From positions 23,440-87,439 of the forward strand of contig JAEHOE010000237.1 of the NCBI GenBank assembly GCA_016858145.1: 64,000 nt of DNA, read 5' to 3'. A model generated the notes under the pieces. It saw nothing but the letters and a program-made list of their open reading frames with translations. It searched no databases and was not told the origin of the DNA. This DNA comes from Edaphochlamys debaryana. Lineage: Eukaryota; Chlorophyta; Chlorophyceae; Chlamydomonadales. This document shows, piece by piece, positions 1 through 11,352 of the stretch (position 1 is its first letter; each line of letters opens with the position of its first letter). Made by a program: the position numbers and the translations under genes.

Positions 1-2109
1 CAGCACCGCTGCTTGCGCTGGGCAAGGCGGCGACGGAGCCTGCCACCTGGGAGAAGAGGATGACGTCCCCGGGGCGGGCTCCCAAGTCGTTGAGGCCGCT
101 GAGGACCAGGCTCGCGCCGCCGCCCTCGCAGGATCCGGGCGTGGCGATGACCTGCATGCAAAAGCAGGGACCGAAAGTCCAGTCAGCAGCCAGCAAGGGT
201 TGGGAAGCGCATAAGCGCATGGTGCGGAGACCTGCTGCGATAGCGTTTCGGTGTCAGCAGCTGGCGGAAGTGCATGTTGCTCGAGCGGTCGTCAGTTCGG
301 GGGTTTGCAGAGGACAAGCCCACACCTAGCAGCGTGAGCTGCACTCACCACCCAGCGTCGCCCAGACACGGACTCCTCCACATCCAGGCGGCTGGGCCGG
401 CCCCGCGCCAGCCGCTCGAACACGCCCCCGGGCGCCAGCGTTGCGGGGCCCGCCCGCAGGCCGCCCTCGGGCAGGGGCGGCCCACACCCATTCGCCGTCG
501 CCGCTAGGGGAATGCCGGCGCCCGCGCCGCCGCCTGCACCCGGCCGAACGGCAGTGGATGAGGTGGCGGGCGGCAGCAAGGCAGCGTTGAGGTCGGGCGG
601 GTGCGGTACGAGGATGGCGCACTGTTCGTCATAGTCGAGTGGCCGAGGGAAGAGTCGGCCGCTGGACCGGGCGCAGTCGGCGCCACCAGACGGGTTGGTG
701 GTGGGACCGACAGAGGCAGTGGATGGGAGCAGCGCGGCTGACGGAGCAGGCGATGTGGAGGGGATGGAGGGGATGGACGGAACGGAGGGTGCGGGCTGCA
801 GAGGCGGTGGAAACTTTGGCGGCAGAGGAGCTGCATGTGTCGTGGCGGCCGTGGTGGCGGGCTCCCTCGGGGTCTGGCCGGACTGGGTCTGAGCCACTGA
901 GGTGCGCCGGGGAAAGTCTGCCAGATTCACCGCAGCAAAGGGTGATGACAGGGTGGCGGTCGCCGCCACCCCACCGCCGTTGGTGATGACTGATGCCGGC
1001 GGCGGCTCCATGCTGGCTCCTGCCTCGGGAGCCACAGCTGCTGCCGCCGGCGCTGCAGCGGGCGCATCCAGCGTGCAGTGCGCCCGCTTGACAGCGGCCG
1101 ACGGGCTGCTTGCAGCCGCCACGCCTGAGCCCGCCGCCTTTCGCTTCCGCTGTGCCTTGTCCTGGCCGGCCGCCCGACCCACATCGCCCGCCGCCCGACC
1201 CACATCGCCTGCCGCCCGACCCACATCGCCTGCGCCCGCGCCGGCGGCTGGCAATGCTGTGCCCGTCGCTGGCGCCTCCGAAGGCGGCCTTGGCTCGCTC
1301 CTGGCGGGCACCAGAGGCACCTGCCCCCGGTGCAGGCTGAGCAGCATCCCCCGGCCCGGCTCCCAGGACACGGCCGCCAGGCTCCCTGGGGCCGCATCGT
1401 GCCGCACCATCCAGGGCCCCAAGCCGTGGAGGGACCACGCGGCCCGGGCATTGCTTCCGGCGCCAACATCATCGCTGCTGCGCGGGCCTTGGGGCCGGAG
1501 CTCGGCCGGTTGCGGGGCGTAACCTGCCATGGCGTCGAGGCAGGTGACAGGGAGTGATGCGAGCGCCGCCGCTGCGTTGCTGGGGCCGGAAAGCGCGTTG
1601 TCGTCGAGGGGCGCAGTGGGAGCTAGACCCGCTTCCGCAACGAAGAAGCGGCCAAGGGGCACGCTGCCGCGCCTGATGGCCTTGTCCGTCAGCGGGAACG
1701 TCAGAACCATGTAGCGGCCACGGCCTTTGCCGGCCGCAGCAAATCGGGTGCATTCCGAGCTGCTAGGCGGTGTATCACTCATGTCTATCGGCGCTACCTG
1801 GCAGAGCCGTTCCGGCGATACTGGATCTGCTGGGGTTGGGTGGGGAGGCGTCGAGGGCAGGGATCCTGCGCGATTGAGGCCCACGCACTCCGCCGAGGAG
1901 GACAGGAGCTCCGCGCCTAGCTGTGCTGCAAATGGCCTGGCTTCGGTATTGAGTAGCGATACAGGAGAGGTTCCGTGCAGTCCCATCCTGCGGGAGAGCC
2001 GGTGCGTTGGTGAAGGCGACCGCGGATGGCGGGAAGGCGGGAACGGAGTGCCCCTGAGGAGCCCTGCCGACGTCTCACCGTCCCAGAAGGCCATTACCGG
2101 CCGCCACAT
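1..2109 (-). CDS. Partial gene, possible B3-like DNA-binding protein (3' end outside window)
   Basis: I read two exons on the minus strand. The first is 2109 or 1782 down to 349, with donor GTGAGT. The second runs from 151 to the window edge, after acceptor TGCATGCAG. Met at 2109 opens the ORF, but Met110 (position 1782, MSDTPPSSSE) may be the real start because the coding-like stretch follows it. Residues about 130-160 (MVLTFPLTDKAIRRGSVPLG) resemble the first half of a plant B3 fold. After a long Ala/Pro/Gly-rich region with three tandem DVGRAAG units, the exon junction reads SGRRWVVIATPG followed by ARPGDVILF, which resembles the second half of a B3 domain. If this holds, the protein is a nuclear DNA-binding factor with a low-complexity insert of more than 350 residues splitting the domain. 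The assignment is by motif memory only. The gene is head to head with ARL6. Confidence 0.45.
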
Positions 2110-2943
2110 GGTCTATGTAACGTGTGTGCTCTACTGATGCGCCTTCTGTCGGCCGCTGCGTGCCACGCGGGCGGCAGCGCGTCCTTCGCGAAGGATTGAC
2201 TATCGAGGCGCCGAGACGTCCGCTGTTGCTCCAAGACGGTCACTAGAGTGCCAAAGCTATAGCCACAGGCTTTGCAGAGCGCGAGAACACCGAACAGGTA
2301 AAACGTCAATGCGGCTTAAGTGCTGAAGCTCAAAACCTATAACCCTCTACAAGAATCAAAGTAGCCTGAACGGTGTGAGGGGGCGTGAGAACGTCTGCCG
2401 CGGAATTGGGTCTCCGAGCGCCCTAGTGCCGGTATTGCGTGTGTAATTGGGATGAAGGGTCTATCAAGAAGGGCAATGCAGGTGAGGGTGTCTGGTCCGG
2501 GTATCACTTGAGGGCACCCAAATCGAGAGCGGGCGGGCCCAACGCGCGTGTCCGCTCCCCGCTCCCCGCTCCCCGCTCCCCGCTCCCCGCGCTCCCCGCT
2601 CTCCGCTCCCCGCTCCTCGGTCCCCGCTCCCAGCTCTCCCCGCTCTCCCCGCTCTCCCCGCTCCGCGCTCTCTGCCAGTGTGGGCGACTCCCTCTCCTCA
2701 CTCCTCGCCCGTCCCGTTTCTCTCCCCTCCCTTCTCTTCCCTCTCCTCGCCCCACTTTCCGCTGCCCTGCAGCTATGGTGCTGCCCGTGCTCGTCCAATG
2801 CGGTACGGCCGATGCAAGGCGCATACACATACTTCGCTTGCCACGCCCGTCCCCTGGGCCACGCCTCCGCCAAAATACGCACATAAAGAAATAGCACATC
2901 GCACTACTAAGAACATAAGCTCTGCAACACATACCCGTCAACA
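2110..2943. promoter_or_regulatory. Divergent intergenic region with CT-rich tandem repeat
   Basis: This 834-bp stretch separates the divergent starts of the B3-like gene and ARL6 and should hold both promoters. Positions about 2550-2670 are a strand-biased array of units such as CCGCTCCC and CGCTCTCC, followed by more pyrimidine-rich sequence to about 2760. I see no clear TATA box and no convincing ORF; the open frames here are products of the repeat composition. Confidence 0.5.
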
Positions 2944-5017
2944 ATGGGGTTCATCCGAAGCCTGCTCATCAAGCTTGGCATTGTGAAGGTAGGACTGCGT
3001 CAGTTTCAGTTAGGCGCGAAAGCAGCGTTGTCGGGCGCTTGGAGAAGCTCACATGGCACGCGGCTTCGATCGTGCCTTTTGTCGCGCAGACCAAGGTTGG
3101 CCTTCTTATCGTGGGTCTCAGTAACAGTGGGAAGTCGACAGTGGTGGCCAGGCTGACAAAGGAGCCCGTGGAGGACGTGGCGCCTACTGTCGGCTTCGCC
3201 GTGGAGAGCGTCAAGTTCGATGGGCTCTCGGTGACGATGTTCGACATGTCTGGTAAGGCACACGGAGGAGCAGGGCGGGCGCAAGGGGGCGGGCGCAAGG
3301 GGTGAAGGGGCGGGGCCCGGCCGGGGGCGCAGGGGGGGCGCAGGGCCTCAGGGGTCAGGCGTCGGGGCTCAGGTGTGCTTTGAGCCGCCCCAGACACGTT
3401 CGCGTGCCCTTCCTGCAGGCAACCAGCGCTACTATGAGCTCTGGAAGCACTATTACAAAGACACAACGGTGGGTTTATGCGGCGGTGCAAACCGTCTGAG
3501 ACTGTGTTGTGGGGTTGGATGGCCGGGTCTGTCCAAGGCAAGCCGCCACGCACCAGCATCGCCTTCGGCATACGGGACACGCAGTAGGGTCCGCACGGTC
3601 ATGGGACTTCTTAAGGCATGTCAGGCCTGCGGAGGTGCCCGCATGCGCCGCAGCGGTGCCTGGATCTTGATGCCCCGTGCACCCCGGCACGGGTGCAGCA
3701 TCCCGCACAGCCAGCACCGCCCTCAGTGCAACGCCATCTCGTGAAGGCCCGGGAGTTGACTTAGGAGGCGCCTGCCCCATGTACCACTCGCTCCTCAGTA
3801 CGGGTGCAGCGCAGGCTGCGCCCTTGCACGTTCACGTGAGACGCCAGCAGCGCTTGCCGGCTGACCCACACGTCAGCGGTGTGTGTGGTGGGCATCACCA
3901 GCTCGTCATTGCATGAAGGCGTCGCTTGGCTGCTGCTCAAGGACTCCACCCACCTCTCACTTCCCTCCGATGGCTCCCCTCCCGTCCCCTCACGACCCGC
4001 CCCGCCGCGCCCCGCCGTGTCGCATACAGCCCCCTACCTTCCCCTCTTTCCCATCCTCAATGATATCCTTCTTTCCTAAGCTCCTACGCTCTCCTCAGCT
4101 CAATTACCCCTCGCTTCCCCCCTCCCCCTTCCCCTCCCCCTGCCCCCCGACCAGGCCATCATGTTCGTGCTGGACGCCGCCGACCCCTCCCGCTTCGGCG
4201 AGGCGGACGCGGTGCTGCAGGACCTGCTTAGGGCGGAGCAGCTGAAGGTGGGGGAGGGGGCTGGAGGGGGGAGGGAGGGGACTAGGGGCGGGAGGGGGCA
4301 TCATTGGCACGGGCGTGGAGGGGGAGGGGAAGACAGGGCGCGGGCGCTGCAAGGTCTGAAGCGGTTGCTGGGGGTAAGGTGCGGAGGACGGGGGCGGGGG
4401 CCGGCGGGAACGGTGGAGGAGGGAAGGCGGGCACAATCCTGTGCGCCCGCGGTGGCTCCATGCCCACGCGGCGGCGCCAGCACTACAAGGTGTACGGACG
4501 TGTTCAGGGCTGCTCGTGTAAACCAGAGAAACAGGGCGCGGTTGAGAGCCGGCCGGCCTTAGACGGTGTACGGACGTATGTGTCGCAACTGGCGAGCACT
4601 CCAGCCCGCATTCCCTCTGCTCACCTCCTGCCCCTCCCCCTTACCTCCCACCGCACCACCCGCCGCCCGCAGCGCGTGCCCCTGCTGTTCTTGTGCAACA
4701 AGACCGACCTGGCCACCGCCGCCACGCCCGCGGAGATCGCCCTGGCCCTGCACCTGCCCGCCACCTCCAGCCGCGCCTTCCAGCTGCAGGCCACCAGCGC
4801 GCTGACCGGGCAGGGCGTGCGGGTGCGCATGGGGTCCTCCAACCGGGGGGGCTTGGGTGGCAAGGAGGGGCGCGCATGGGTTTTCCTTGCGAAAGACGGG
4901 GGCATCAGCTGGTATGTGTCCCAGCTGGTATGCGTGCGACGCCACTCCCCTTCCCCTGCCCCCTTCCGGGCCTCTCCTTCGCAGGAGGGCATGCAATGGC
5001 TTCTGGGCCAGGTGTGA
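2944..5017 (+). CDS. ARL6: ARF-like small GTPase ARL6 (BBS3)
   Basis: Six exons: 2944-2988, 3090-3252, 3419-3468, 4155-4247, 4673-4822 and 4985-5017, giving 177 aa with every junction in phase. ARL6/BBS3 recruits the BBSome coat to membranes at the ciliary base for ciliary membrane-protein traffic. Gly2 (MGFIRSLL) fits N-terminal acylation. The P-loop GLSNSGKST is at residues 24-32, the switch II region reads MFDMSGNQRYYELWKHYYK from about residue 65, and the guanine-specificity motif NKTD is at 126-129, followed by ATSALTGQG. The MFDMSG form and the LWKHYYK stretch separate ARL6 from ARF1 or SAR1. The order GNQR differs from the more usual GQGR, moving the catalytic-type Gln by one place. 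Length matches the family. ARL6 implies a lineage with cilia. Confidence 0.9.
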
Positions 5018-5775
5018 GCGCCGCAGATATCAACGGCCCTCCCTGGACCGAACGTATAATCCACATCGACGTCTCCACACGCCTCTCCATGACCCTGTCG
5101 CCTGCAAGTTCCGGCCCCCAAATCCAACGCCAAGCCGAACCTCAGAGCGGCGGCCGCTGCCTCGGCCTCCCCGGGGCCGACGCGCCAACCCATCGGCGGC
5201 TGGTGCACCCGTGGCGGCATAGCCACCGTTGTCACACGCTCCCTCCACGCTCTGGTCTCCCTCCAGCCCTGGGCACGTGGAAGCGCGCACTGCCGCCAGT
5301 GGAGGTAGCTGCAACCCTGCTGGAGCCGACACGGCACGGCCAGTTCACGGCACGGGGAGCCCGGGGCAGCCCCGCGGCGGAGGTCCAGTATCATGGTGCC
5401 ACGCCGTCATGGGCCTTGCCCCAGCGGTTTTGCGTCACGGGATGAGCTCATTAGTGCGGGCTGTGAGCCTGCACGGCCGCTGGAGGTACCAGTGCGCCCT
5501 GCTTGGCGTGCATGCGCTGGCTCAAGCACCCGCCCCGCGTCCATGCAAGTTTGTTGCCCGTATTGTGGTGCCCGAGGCACCTCAGGGGCCGCTTGTCGAA
5601 ACCGCTTGCGGGCCTGAGCTGCATCACTAGCAGGGGGCACTTCATGCTCAGCGGGGCGCCCGCGCGCCGGCTCTTGGTGGCCGGCGGGGTCGTCGGGCTC
5701 ATCCATGGCGGGAACGGGGTGTTCCAATCGGCACTTGTCCGAGAGTCCCGAGTACAGGTTTTCTATGGAATTTAG
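5018..5775. other. Intergenic, 3' of ARL6
   Basis: This holds the presumed ARL6 3' UTR. A minus-strand open frame at 5407-5841 reads FFETVLTKLNSIENLY after a plausible acceptor and looks faintly protein-like. It is antisense to the neighbouring plus-strand ORF, matches no family I know, and I do not call it a gene. Confidence 0.35.
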
Positions 5776-6297
5776 CTTGGTCAGCACTGTCTCAAAGAAC
5801 TGCGCGCTGTCGGGAGCTGGGAGGGCAGCGCCGGCCTGCAAGCAAGGGCAGGGAGCTGGGGCTACGGCTTCGGCGGCGTCAACGGCGCCGACGCCGTGGA
5901 GGCCGGCCGGCTGGGTGGCGAGAAGGCCGTGGAGCTGGGCATCTGCTTTGGCGGCGTCAACGGCGCCAGCCCCTCGGAGGCTGCCGAGAAGGCCAAGGAG
6001 CTGGGCTACGGCTTCGGCGGCGTCAACGGCGCCAGCCCCTCGGAGGCCTGCCGGCGGTCCAACAAGGCCCAGGGCAAGGCCTCTGAGGGGGAGAGCGCTG
6101 GGGTGTGTGCGCTGTCCGGCCTGACGGGCAAGAAGGGCAAGCTGCTATGCCCAAACAGCGGCCAGCACGGGCCCTGGCTGCGGTGGGGCAACGGTGGCCT
6201 GGCGCTCTGCAGCACGTGCTACAAGAGGAACCACTGCCGCGAGGCGCGCGGCCACCCGGAGCTGCTGGACCCCGGCCTGAAGCCGCGACGGCGCTAG
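5776..6297 (+). CDS. Unknown protein with GGVNG repeats and Cys-rich C-terminus
   Basis: The frame is open from just after a stop at 5773 to TAG at 6295-6297. No ATG lies in the coding-like part, so an upstream exon joined near 5841 (CAAGGGCAG before GGAGC) is likely and the true start is unknown. The N-terminal part has three imperfect repeats around GFGGVNGA, the last two reading GFGGVNGASPSEA, separated by helices such as AAEKAKELGY; the pattern recalls KGG-type stress-protein repeats. A Cys-rich end follows: GVCALSGLTGKKGKLLC and LALCSTCYKRNHC, with a conserved-looking PWLRWGNGG between. This could be a small zinc-binding treble-clef fold, loosely GATA-like, but the first CxxC pair is absent. 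Codons are strongly C-ending, supporting real coding. Function not recognised. Confidence 0.45.
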   Translation, partial: LGQHCLKELRAVGSWEGSAGLQARAGSWGYGFGGVNGADAVEAGRLGGEKAVELGICFGGVNGASPSEAAEKAKELGYGFGGVNGASPSEACRRSNKAQGKASEGESAGVCALSGLTGKKGKLLCPNSGQHGPWLRWGNGGLALCSTCYKRNHCREARGHPELLDPGLKPRRR

Positions 6298-7616
6298 GGC
6301 AGTAGACTTGCATAATGTCTGGGTCCCTAGAGCACAGCGTTTTGCGTCCCCCAGCACGCACGTCATGGACTAGTGCCGGGTGTGCATGCAGTGTGTTCTG
6401 TTGGTGCCATGCTGGAAGAGCCGGCTCGGCAGCCGGTGGACTGGCGTGGTTGCATGCTTGGCTGAGCTCTCGTCCCCTGGCTTGCGTACAGCGAGCAGCT
6501 GCTCGAGGTAGGGCACGGTACTGAGCACACTGTGGACGTGAGGAGGCCTGCCTGGCTTGACGTGCGTGGATCTCATTGGACTATCGCTTGACTCTTTAAT
6601 CTGTTGAAGGATGTGCACCAGTAGCACTCGCGCTCAGTCCCTTGACTCCCTCGCCAAAGTGCACAGCAATGCGACATGCGGGCGCCCCCACGGGGGCGGA
6701 AAACGAGCAATGCGAAATGTCTGCAGCGGGCGACATGACGCACGAGGCGTCGATTGGGGGTGGTCTTACGGGGCACGAGGCACAGCTACAAGGACTCGAC
6801 ATTATGCAGTTGGAAAGCAGTCAGGGGTCAGCGTGCCCACACAAGTTGCCCTCACCCCTTTGAGACCAAGCACGCACCGTGCCAATCGGGCCACAGGAGG
6901 GCATGCATGGCCTAAGCTCCCCAGCGTGCCTGTATTACGCCTCCCGATCTAACGGCCTGCAATAAGGCTCCATGCGCAACCCGACCCTTGACAGAAACAG
7001 AAACAAGCCAGCCCTCAACGCACCGTCCTGGTCCCTACCAAAAAACACTCGCTGAATCCGGCTATACTGCGTATGGTAATGCTTCCGCAATGCAACTCAA
7101 GTGTCCCGTTCCTTGCTCCGTCACTCGTGTCCCCTGCATAGCGCTGCGCACCGCCCGTGGCCCCGCCATGCTACAGCCCGGCCCGCACACGGGCACCTTG
7201 GCCCAGGCACTCCACCTGCCTACGCTCAACACCGCTCGCTCGGCAGCCTAGCCGCGGAAACCACAGCCCAGCAGATCAGGGCCTGCAGTCTGTCCTGCAG
7301 CACTGTGACCCTCACGGCCTACCAATTCCTGATCCCCATGCGCAACCTCATCATCCAACACTCCAGCCGTTGCCTGAGCGTGCAGCAGCATCGCTGTCTT
7401 GCACGTGTGTGTGACGACCTACCCCTTGCAAAATGCTTCTCCGTCCCATCGATTTTGTCGATGACTACCAATACAGCCCGACCGCTCCCCACGTAACGCC
7501 GGCCAGCTCAACCCTCGCTCTTCCCTGCTACCCTCCTCTGCCCAAGCGCGGAACCGGCATCAATGTCCGGCGCCATCTCTGGGCACAGTCCATCTCTGAG
7601 GCTCGCACTCGGGGCC
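6298..7616. other. Intergenic region
   Basis: This is about 1.3 kb between the orphan Cys-rich ORF and the 3' end of ATG4 on the other strand. It should include both 3' UTRs. I see no supported gene, RNA gene or repeat in it. Confidence 0.5.
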
Positions 7617-10600
7617 TCACACCAGCTCCCACTCCTCCAGCTGCTGCTCCGCGCCCGCAGGCCCGTCGGCCGGCTCCTCAAAGTCCTCCGAGCCGCCCTC
7701 ACCGCCCCCGCAGCCGCCCCCCGTTGCGAGCGTCATGAGGGGTGCAGAGCTGTGCTCTGCAGCCAGCGCCTCCAGGCGGGAGAACAAGTCCTCCAGCTCG
7801 CCTGGCGGAGGGCGGTGGGGTGGGTGGACGGGTGAGGGGCGAGGTGAACGGTTGGGTGATTGGATATGTGGGGTATGGGTGGGTGGACGGGTGAAGGGAT
7901 ACCGTGGAGGGGTGGGTGGACGAGAGTGGGAGACGAGCCGTACGCGCCCTGGCAGGCACAGATTGCTCGGCAGCTGCTCAGGCGCTTTCTTGGCTCCACG
8001 CAGCACCCAGGCCCCCCACGCCACCCTCCTGCGGTGACCCCACACCGCACGAACTCCGGCATCGCCCCTGCCCCGACCGCGCTTCCCCACCCCGCACCCC
8101 CAGCACGCGACGGCAGCGCCCACCTGCGCCCCGGCACAGGAAGCCCAGCGCCATGGACGGGTCGAGGCTGGACGCGGGCAGCAGCCGCACCACCTCACAG
8201 AAGTAGCTCGACACCACACCCGCGCCCAGGCCCAGGCCCGGCCCCGCACCCACGCCCTCAGCCCCGCCACCGTTGGCCGCCACCCCCGCCGCAGTCGCGG
8301 TGGCGGCAGGCGCGGCAGAGGCGCTGGAGGCGGCTGGCCCGTGGGCGGGTGCGTGGGTGGGTGCTGGGGGCCGGGCCGCGGGCTGCGCCTCGTGTGGGTC
8401 CAGGTAGAGGAAGGAGGCGTCCTGCACGCCGCACAGGAAGAGCGAGGCGCTGGGGCGGCCGCCCACGATGCCTACGGTCTGGGGCCAGGATAGCAGCGCC
8501 TGGAGCTGGGGGTGGTAGACGGGGTTGAGCTGCGGGGCGGGGCAGGGCAGGGCGGGGCGAGGCGGGAGGGTTTGAGGGAAAGGAGTGGTCCATCAGCGCC
8601 TTGGGGCGGAGTTGTGAGCAAGGTGCGGCGACGGGATTCCTAGATCAGACCAGACGAAATAGTTGCTGGCCGCCACACCCCGAGCCAGCGATGCGTGGGT
8701 CCAAGCAGCTACGCACTCGCGCCCGAGCGCCGCTACTCGACCAATGGCCTTCGACCCACGTTCCAGCCCCCCGCCACTCGACGGCCACTGCTCCCGAGCC
8801 CGAACCCACACTCCAGCCCGGGACCGCCGCTACGCCCGAGCCGCACCTTGTCCATGCCCAGTGTGAGCGGCACCAGGATGAGGACCGACCCCTGCTGGTT
8901 CGGACTCCCGGAGGACCCACACCCCGCGCCCCGGCCGTTGTCGTGCGCCGTGTCTCCTCCCCACGAGGCCACCGCGGGCGGCCCCGCCGCCCGCTGTTGG
9001 CCGCTGCCCGAGGGCGTGTGGCCGTTGGCATTGGCGTGGGTGTGGCCGTTGCCGTTGCAAGCCATGGTGGAGTGGCCGCCGCCCCCACCCTCCGCCCCGC
9101 CGCCCTTGTCCGCCGGCGGCTCGCAGCTGCCTTGACAGCATGCCCCCGCCCGGCCTTTGCTGGACAGCTCGCCCGTAGCTCCGTTGGCCTCCGCCTCCGC
9201 CTGCGCCGTTGGCCCTGCCCTCGCGCCGGCCTCAGTCTCCGCCTCGCTCCCAGCTTCCCGTTCGTGTCCGCTGCTGCCCGCGCCGGAGGCCAGGCCCGCC
9301 TCTCCTCTCTCACCCGTCGCCGCCGCCGTTTCCAAGCCATTGCTAGAGCCTACGGGCCGCCCGGGCCCAGCCGCGGCCGCAGGCTGCTGCTGCCCCTCGC
9401 CCGCCCGCGCCTGCGCCCCGCCGCTGCACGCGCCGGCCGTGCCGCGCTCCCCATTCGCCGTCCTGCGCGAGCCCAGGCCACCGCCTGCGCCAGCGCTTTG
9501 GCCCGAGCCCGACCCAGATGCGATGGCGGCGGCGGTGGTGGCGGAAGCGGCGGCGGCGATGGCGGCCGTCATGCGGGCCCGCAGGGCGGTGATGTCGAGC
9601 TCTGGCGCGCCACCGCCCGAGCCGCACGCCACGTGCAGGTGCAGGCCCATGGGCCTGGCTGGGCCCAGCTGCGCGAACAGCGCCTCCAGGCCCTTGCACA
9701 GCATCCAGGGGCCCACCCAGCGCCCCGGCACGATGCTGGCAGGAGGGAACAGGAGAGGGTAAGCTTGGCAGAGTGTTCTGCACGCAAGAGCACGACTAGA
9801 CTGCTGCAGGCAACGCGGCGGCATACAGCGAACCCAAATCAGCCACCACAATACTGCAGGAGACTCACCCGGCCGCGACGCCCGCCGCGCAGATGCGGTG
9901 GATGGACAGGGGGCAGTCGGGGTGGTCCAGGAAGAGCTCCACGACGGGCTGGACCGCCTCCATCGAGGCCGGGCCGCGGGTCCAGCCCCGCCCCAGGGCC
10001 ACGCGCGCCACAGCCTGTGAGCGGACCAAGGAGAGGGTTCAGCTGGTTGCCAAGAGAGCGCTCGATGGCCCCAGAGCCAGGCCCACGCACCTCGGCTAGC
10101 AGCATCTGTCCACTGCGGATGGTGCAGCCCCACCCGACGTCGCTTGTCAGCATCGAGGGGCCTGCAAGGCAGGGGACGCGGACAGAGGGCTATAGTATTC
10201 GAATGGGCTCGAGCTGGCTAGAGTAGCAAGCCTCCCGCCCTCCTCGAGCCGCCTTCTTCCGCTGGCACGTGCCGCTTTGAACTGGCCGCATCCTCAGCGG
10301 GGCTGGAAGTGGCTACCCCGGCTTCCACGCGCGCCTGCCGCGACGCCTGCAGCCGCTTGGCCACTGCCAACGCGCATTCCACACCCGTCCGGAGCTGTCC
10401 TTGACAAACGCCGTGTCGCCGCGGCCGGCTGTATTGGAGCTCACGGCAGAGCCCTTGCCGACGCCCCCCCCTACAAGCTGCCGACGCCGGTCAGCCAAGC
10501 ACCACGCGAAGGCCCGGTTCGCCAACAAGAGGAAGCCAGCCAAAGCCGGGCCCGCTGTCCAACTCGCGACTAGCGCCGCAGTCTTGCGCAGTCCGCTGCA

Positions 10601-11352
10601 TGCCCCAACTGCATGTCGCCATTGCAACTGCCAGTCAGATAATGGCTTGGCTCGCTGCCTGCTTTACCGTTTGGGGCAACGACAACACGCACGCACCTGC
10701 CAAGCGCCCAGCGCGCAAGAGTCTCGCCATTTGTGACTGTATCACTTAGCTGGCAAGGGCACTACCAACCGTCGCCAGCCGTCAGCAGACCCTTCAAGTG
10801 AGCGTTGGGTTCGAGTATGCACCGAAGGCGAGCGAGCGGCGAGGCCTCGTGTGTGTTTTGCCCTCGACACCCTCCGGGAGCCCCCAAACCCTAGAGTCCG
10901 CGTCAAACGCACCCAGCGCAGGGAAGTCCTTGCGATACGTCATCCATAGTCGAGATCGGAAGTCCGACAGCATCGCCTCAAGAGACTGCGTGCAGAGGTG
11001 GAGCGCGCGCGCTCAGCGGACGTGCGAGGCAAATTTGCTTCCCGAAAGCGCACAGCCTGGGCTTGCCTCAGCGTCAAGTGCCTTGGCGTCGGTGTTCTGG
11101 TCCCATACGCCATAGTAGGTGCCGAGGAGCCAGGCAGGATGTTGCGACAGGCTGGTCGCGCCCTGCGCAGGGAGAATTTCGGTCGCTTTGGCCGCTCCGC
11201 ACGCGTTCAGCACCGCCGGGCCCCCGCTGCCTCACGTGCATCATATCAGCAAGCTTCCGCAGGCTGAGTGCCTGGCTCATCGTGAAAGCCAGCTGAGAAA
11301 ATCGGAGGTACAGGCCCTGGCTTGTGGTCAGCCTCGTCTCAGTGCTGCTCAT
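7617..11352 (-). CDS. ATG4: ATG4 cysteine protease (autophagy)
   Basis: Eight exons on the minus strand: 11352-11236, 11162-11067, 10985-10913, 10161-10091, 10014-9869, 9735-8847, 8529-8124 and 7801-7617, giving 660 aa in frame. Start is Met at 11352; Met25 (11280) is an alternative. ATG4 processes ATG8 and later removes its lipid. Family landmarks in order: HPAWLLGTYYGVWD, LSDFRSRLWMTYRKDFPALG, TSDVGWGCTIRSGQM with catalytic Cys about 108, VLILVPLTLGMDK, LNPVYHPQLQALL, and the catalytic Asp/His in LYLDPH (about 508 and 510), then LDPSMALGFLC. Exon 9735-8847 carries about 250 Ala/Gly-rich residues inserted between conserved blocks, far longer than in yeast or animal ATG4. The protein ends in EEWELV, a plausible ATG8-interacting (LIR) motif. 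The intron after 11067 begins with GC rather than GT. The 751-bp intron 10162-10912 shows no other gene. Confidence 0.92.

Noticed and set aside
2550..2670. A possible CRISPR-like or telomeric array in the regular CT-rich units
   Set aside because: The units are short, imperfect and contiguous with no spacers, and they do not match a plant or algal telomere repeat; it is a simple CT-rich repeat.
5407..5841. Minus-strand frame with FFETVLTKLNSIENLY
   Set aside because: It looks slightly protein-like and has an acceptor, but lies antisense to the better-supported GGVNG ORF and has no recognisable partner exons.
8601..10226. A 541-aa open frame on the plus strand
   Set aside because: It is the antisense shadow of the Ala/Gly-rich ATG4 exons; ATG4 on the other strand has clear family motifs and splice sites.
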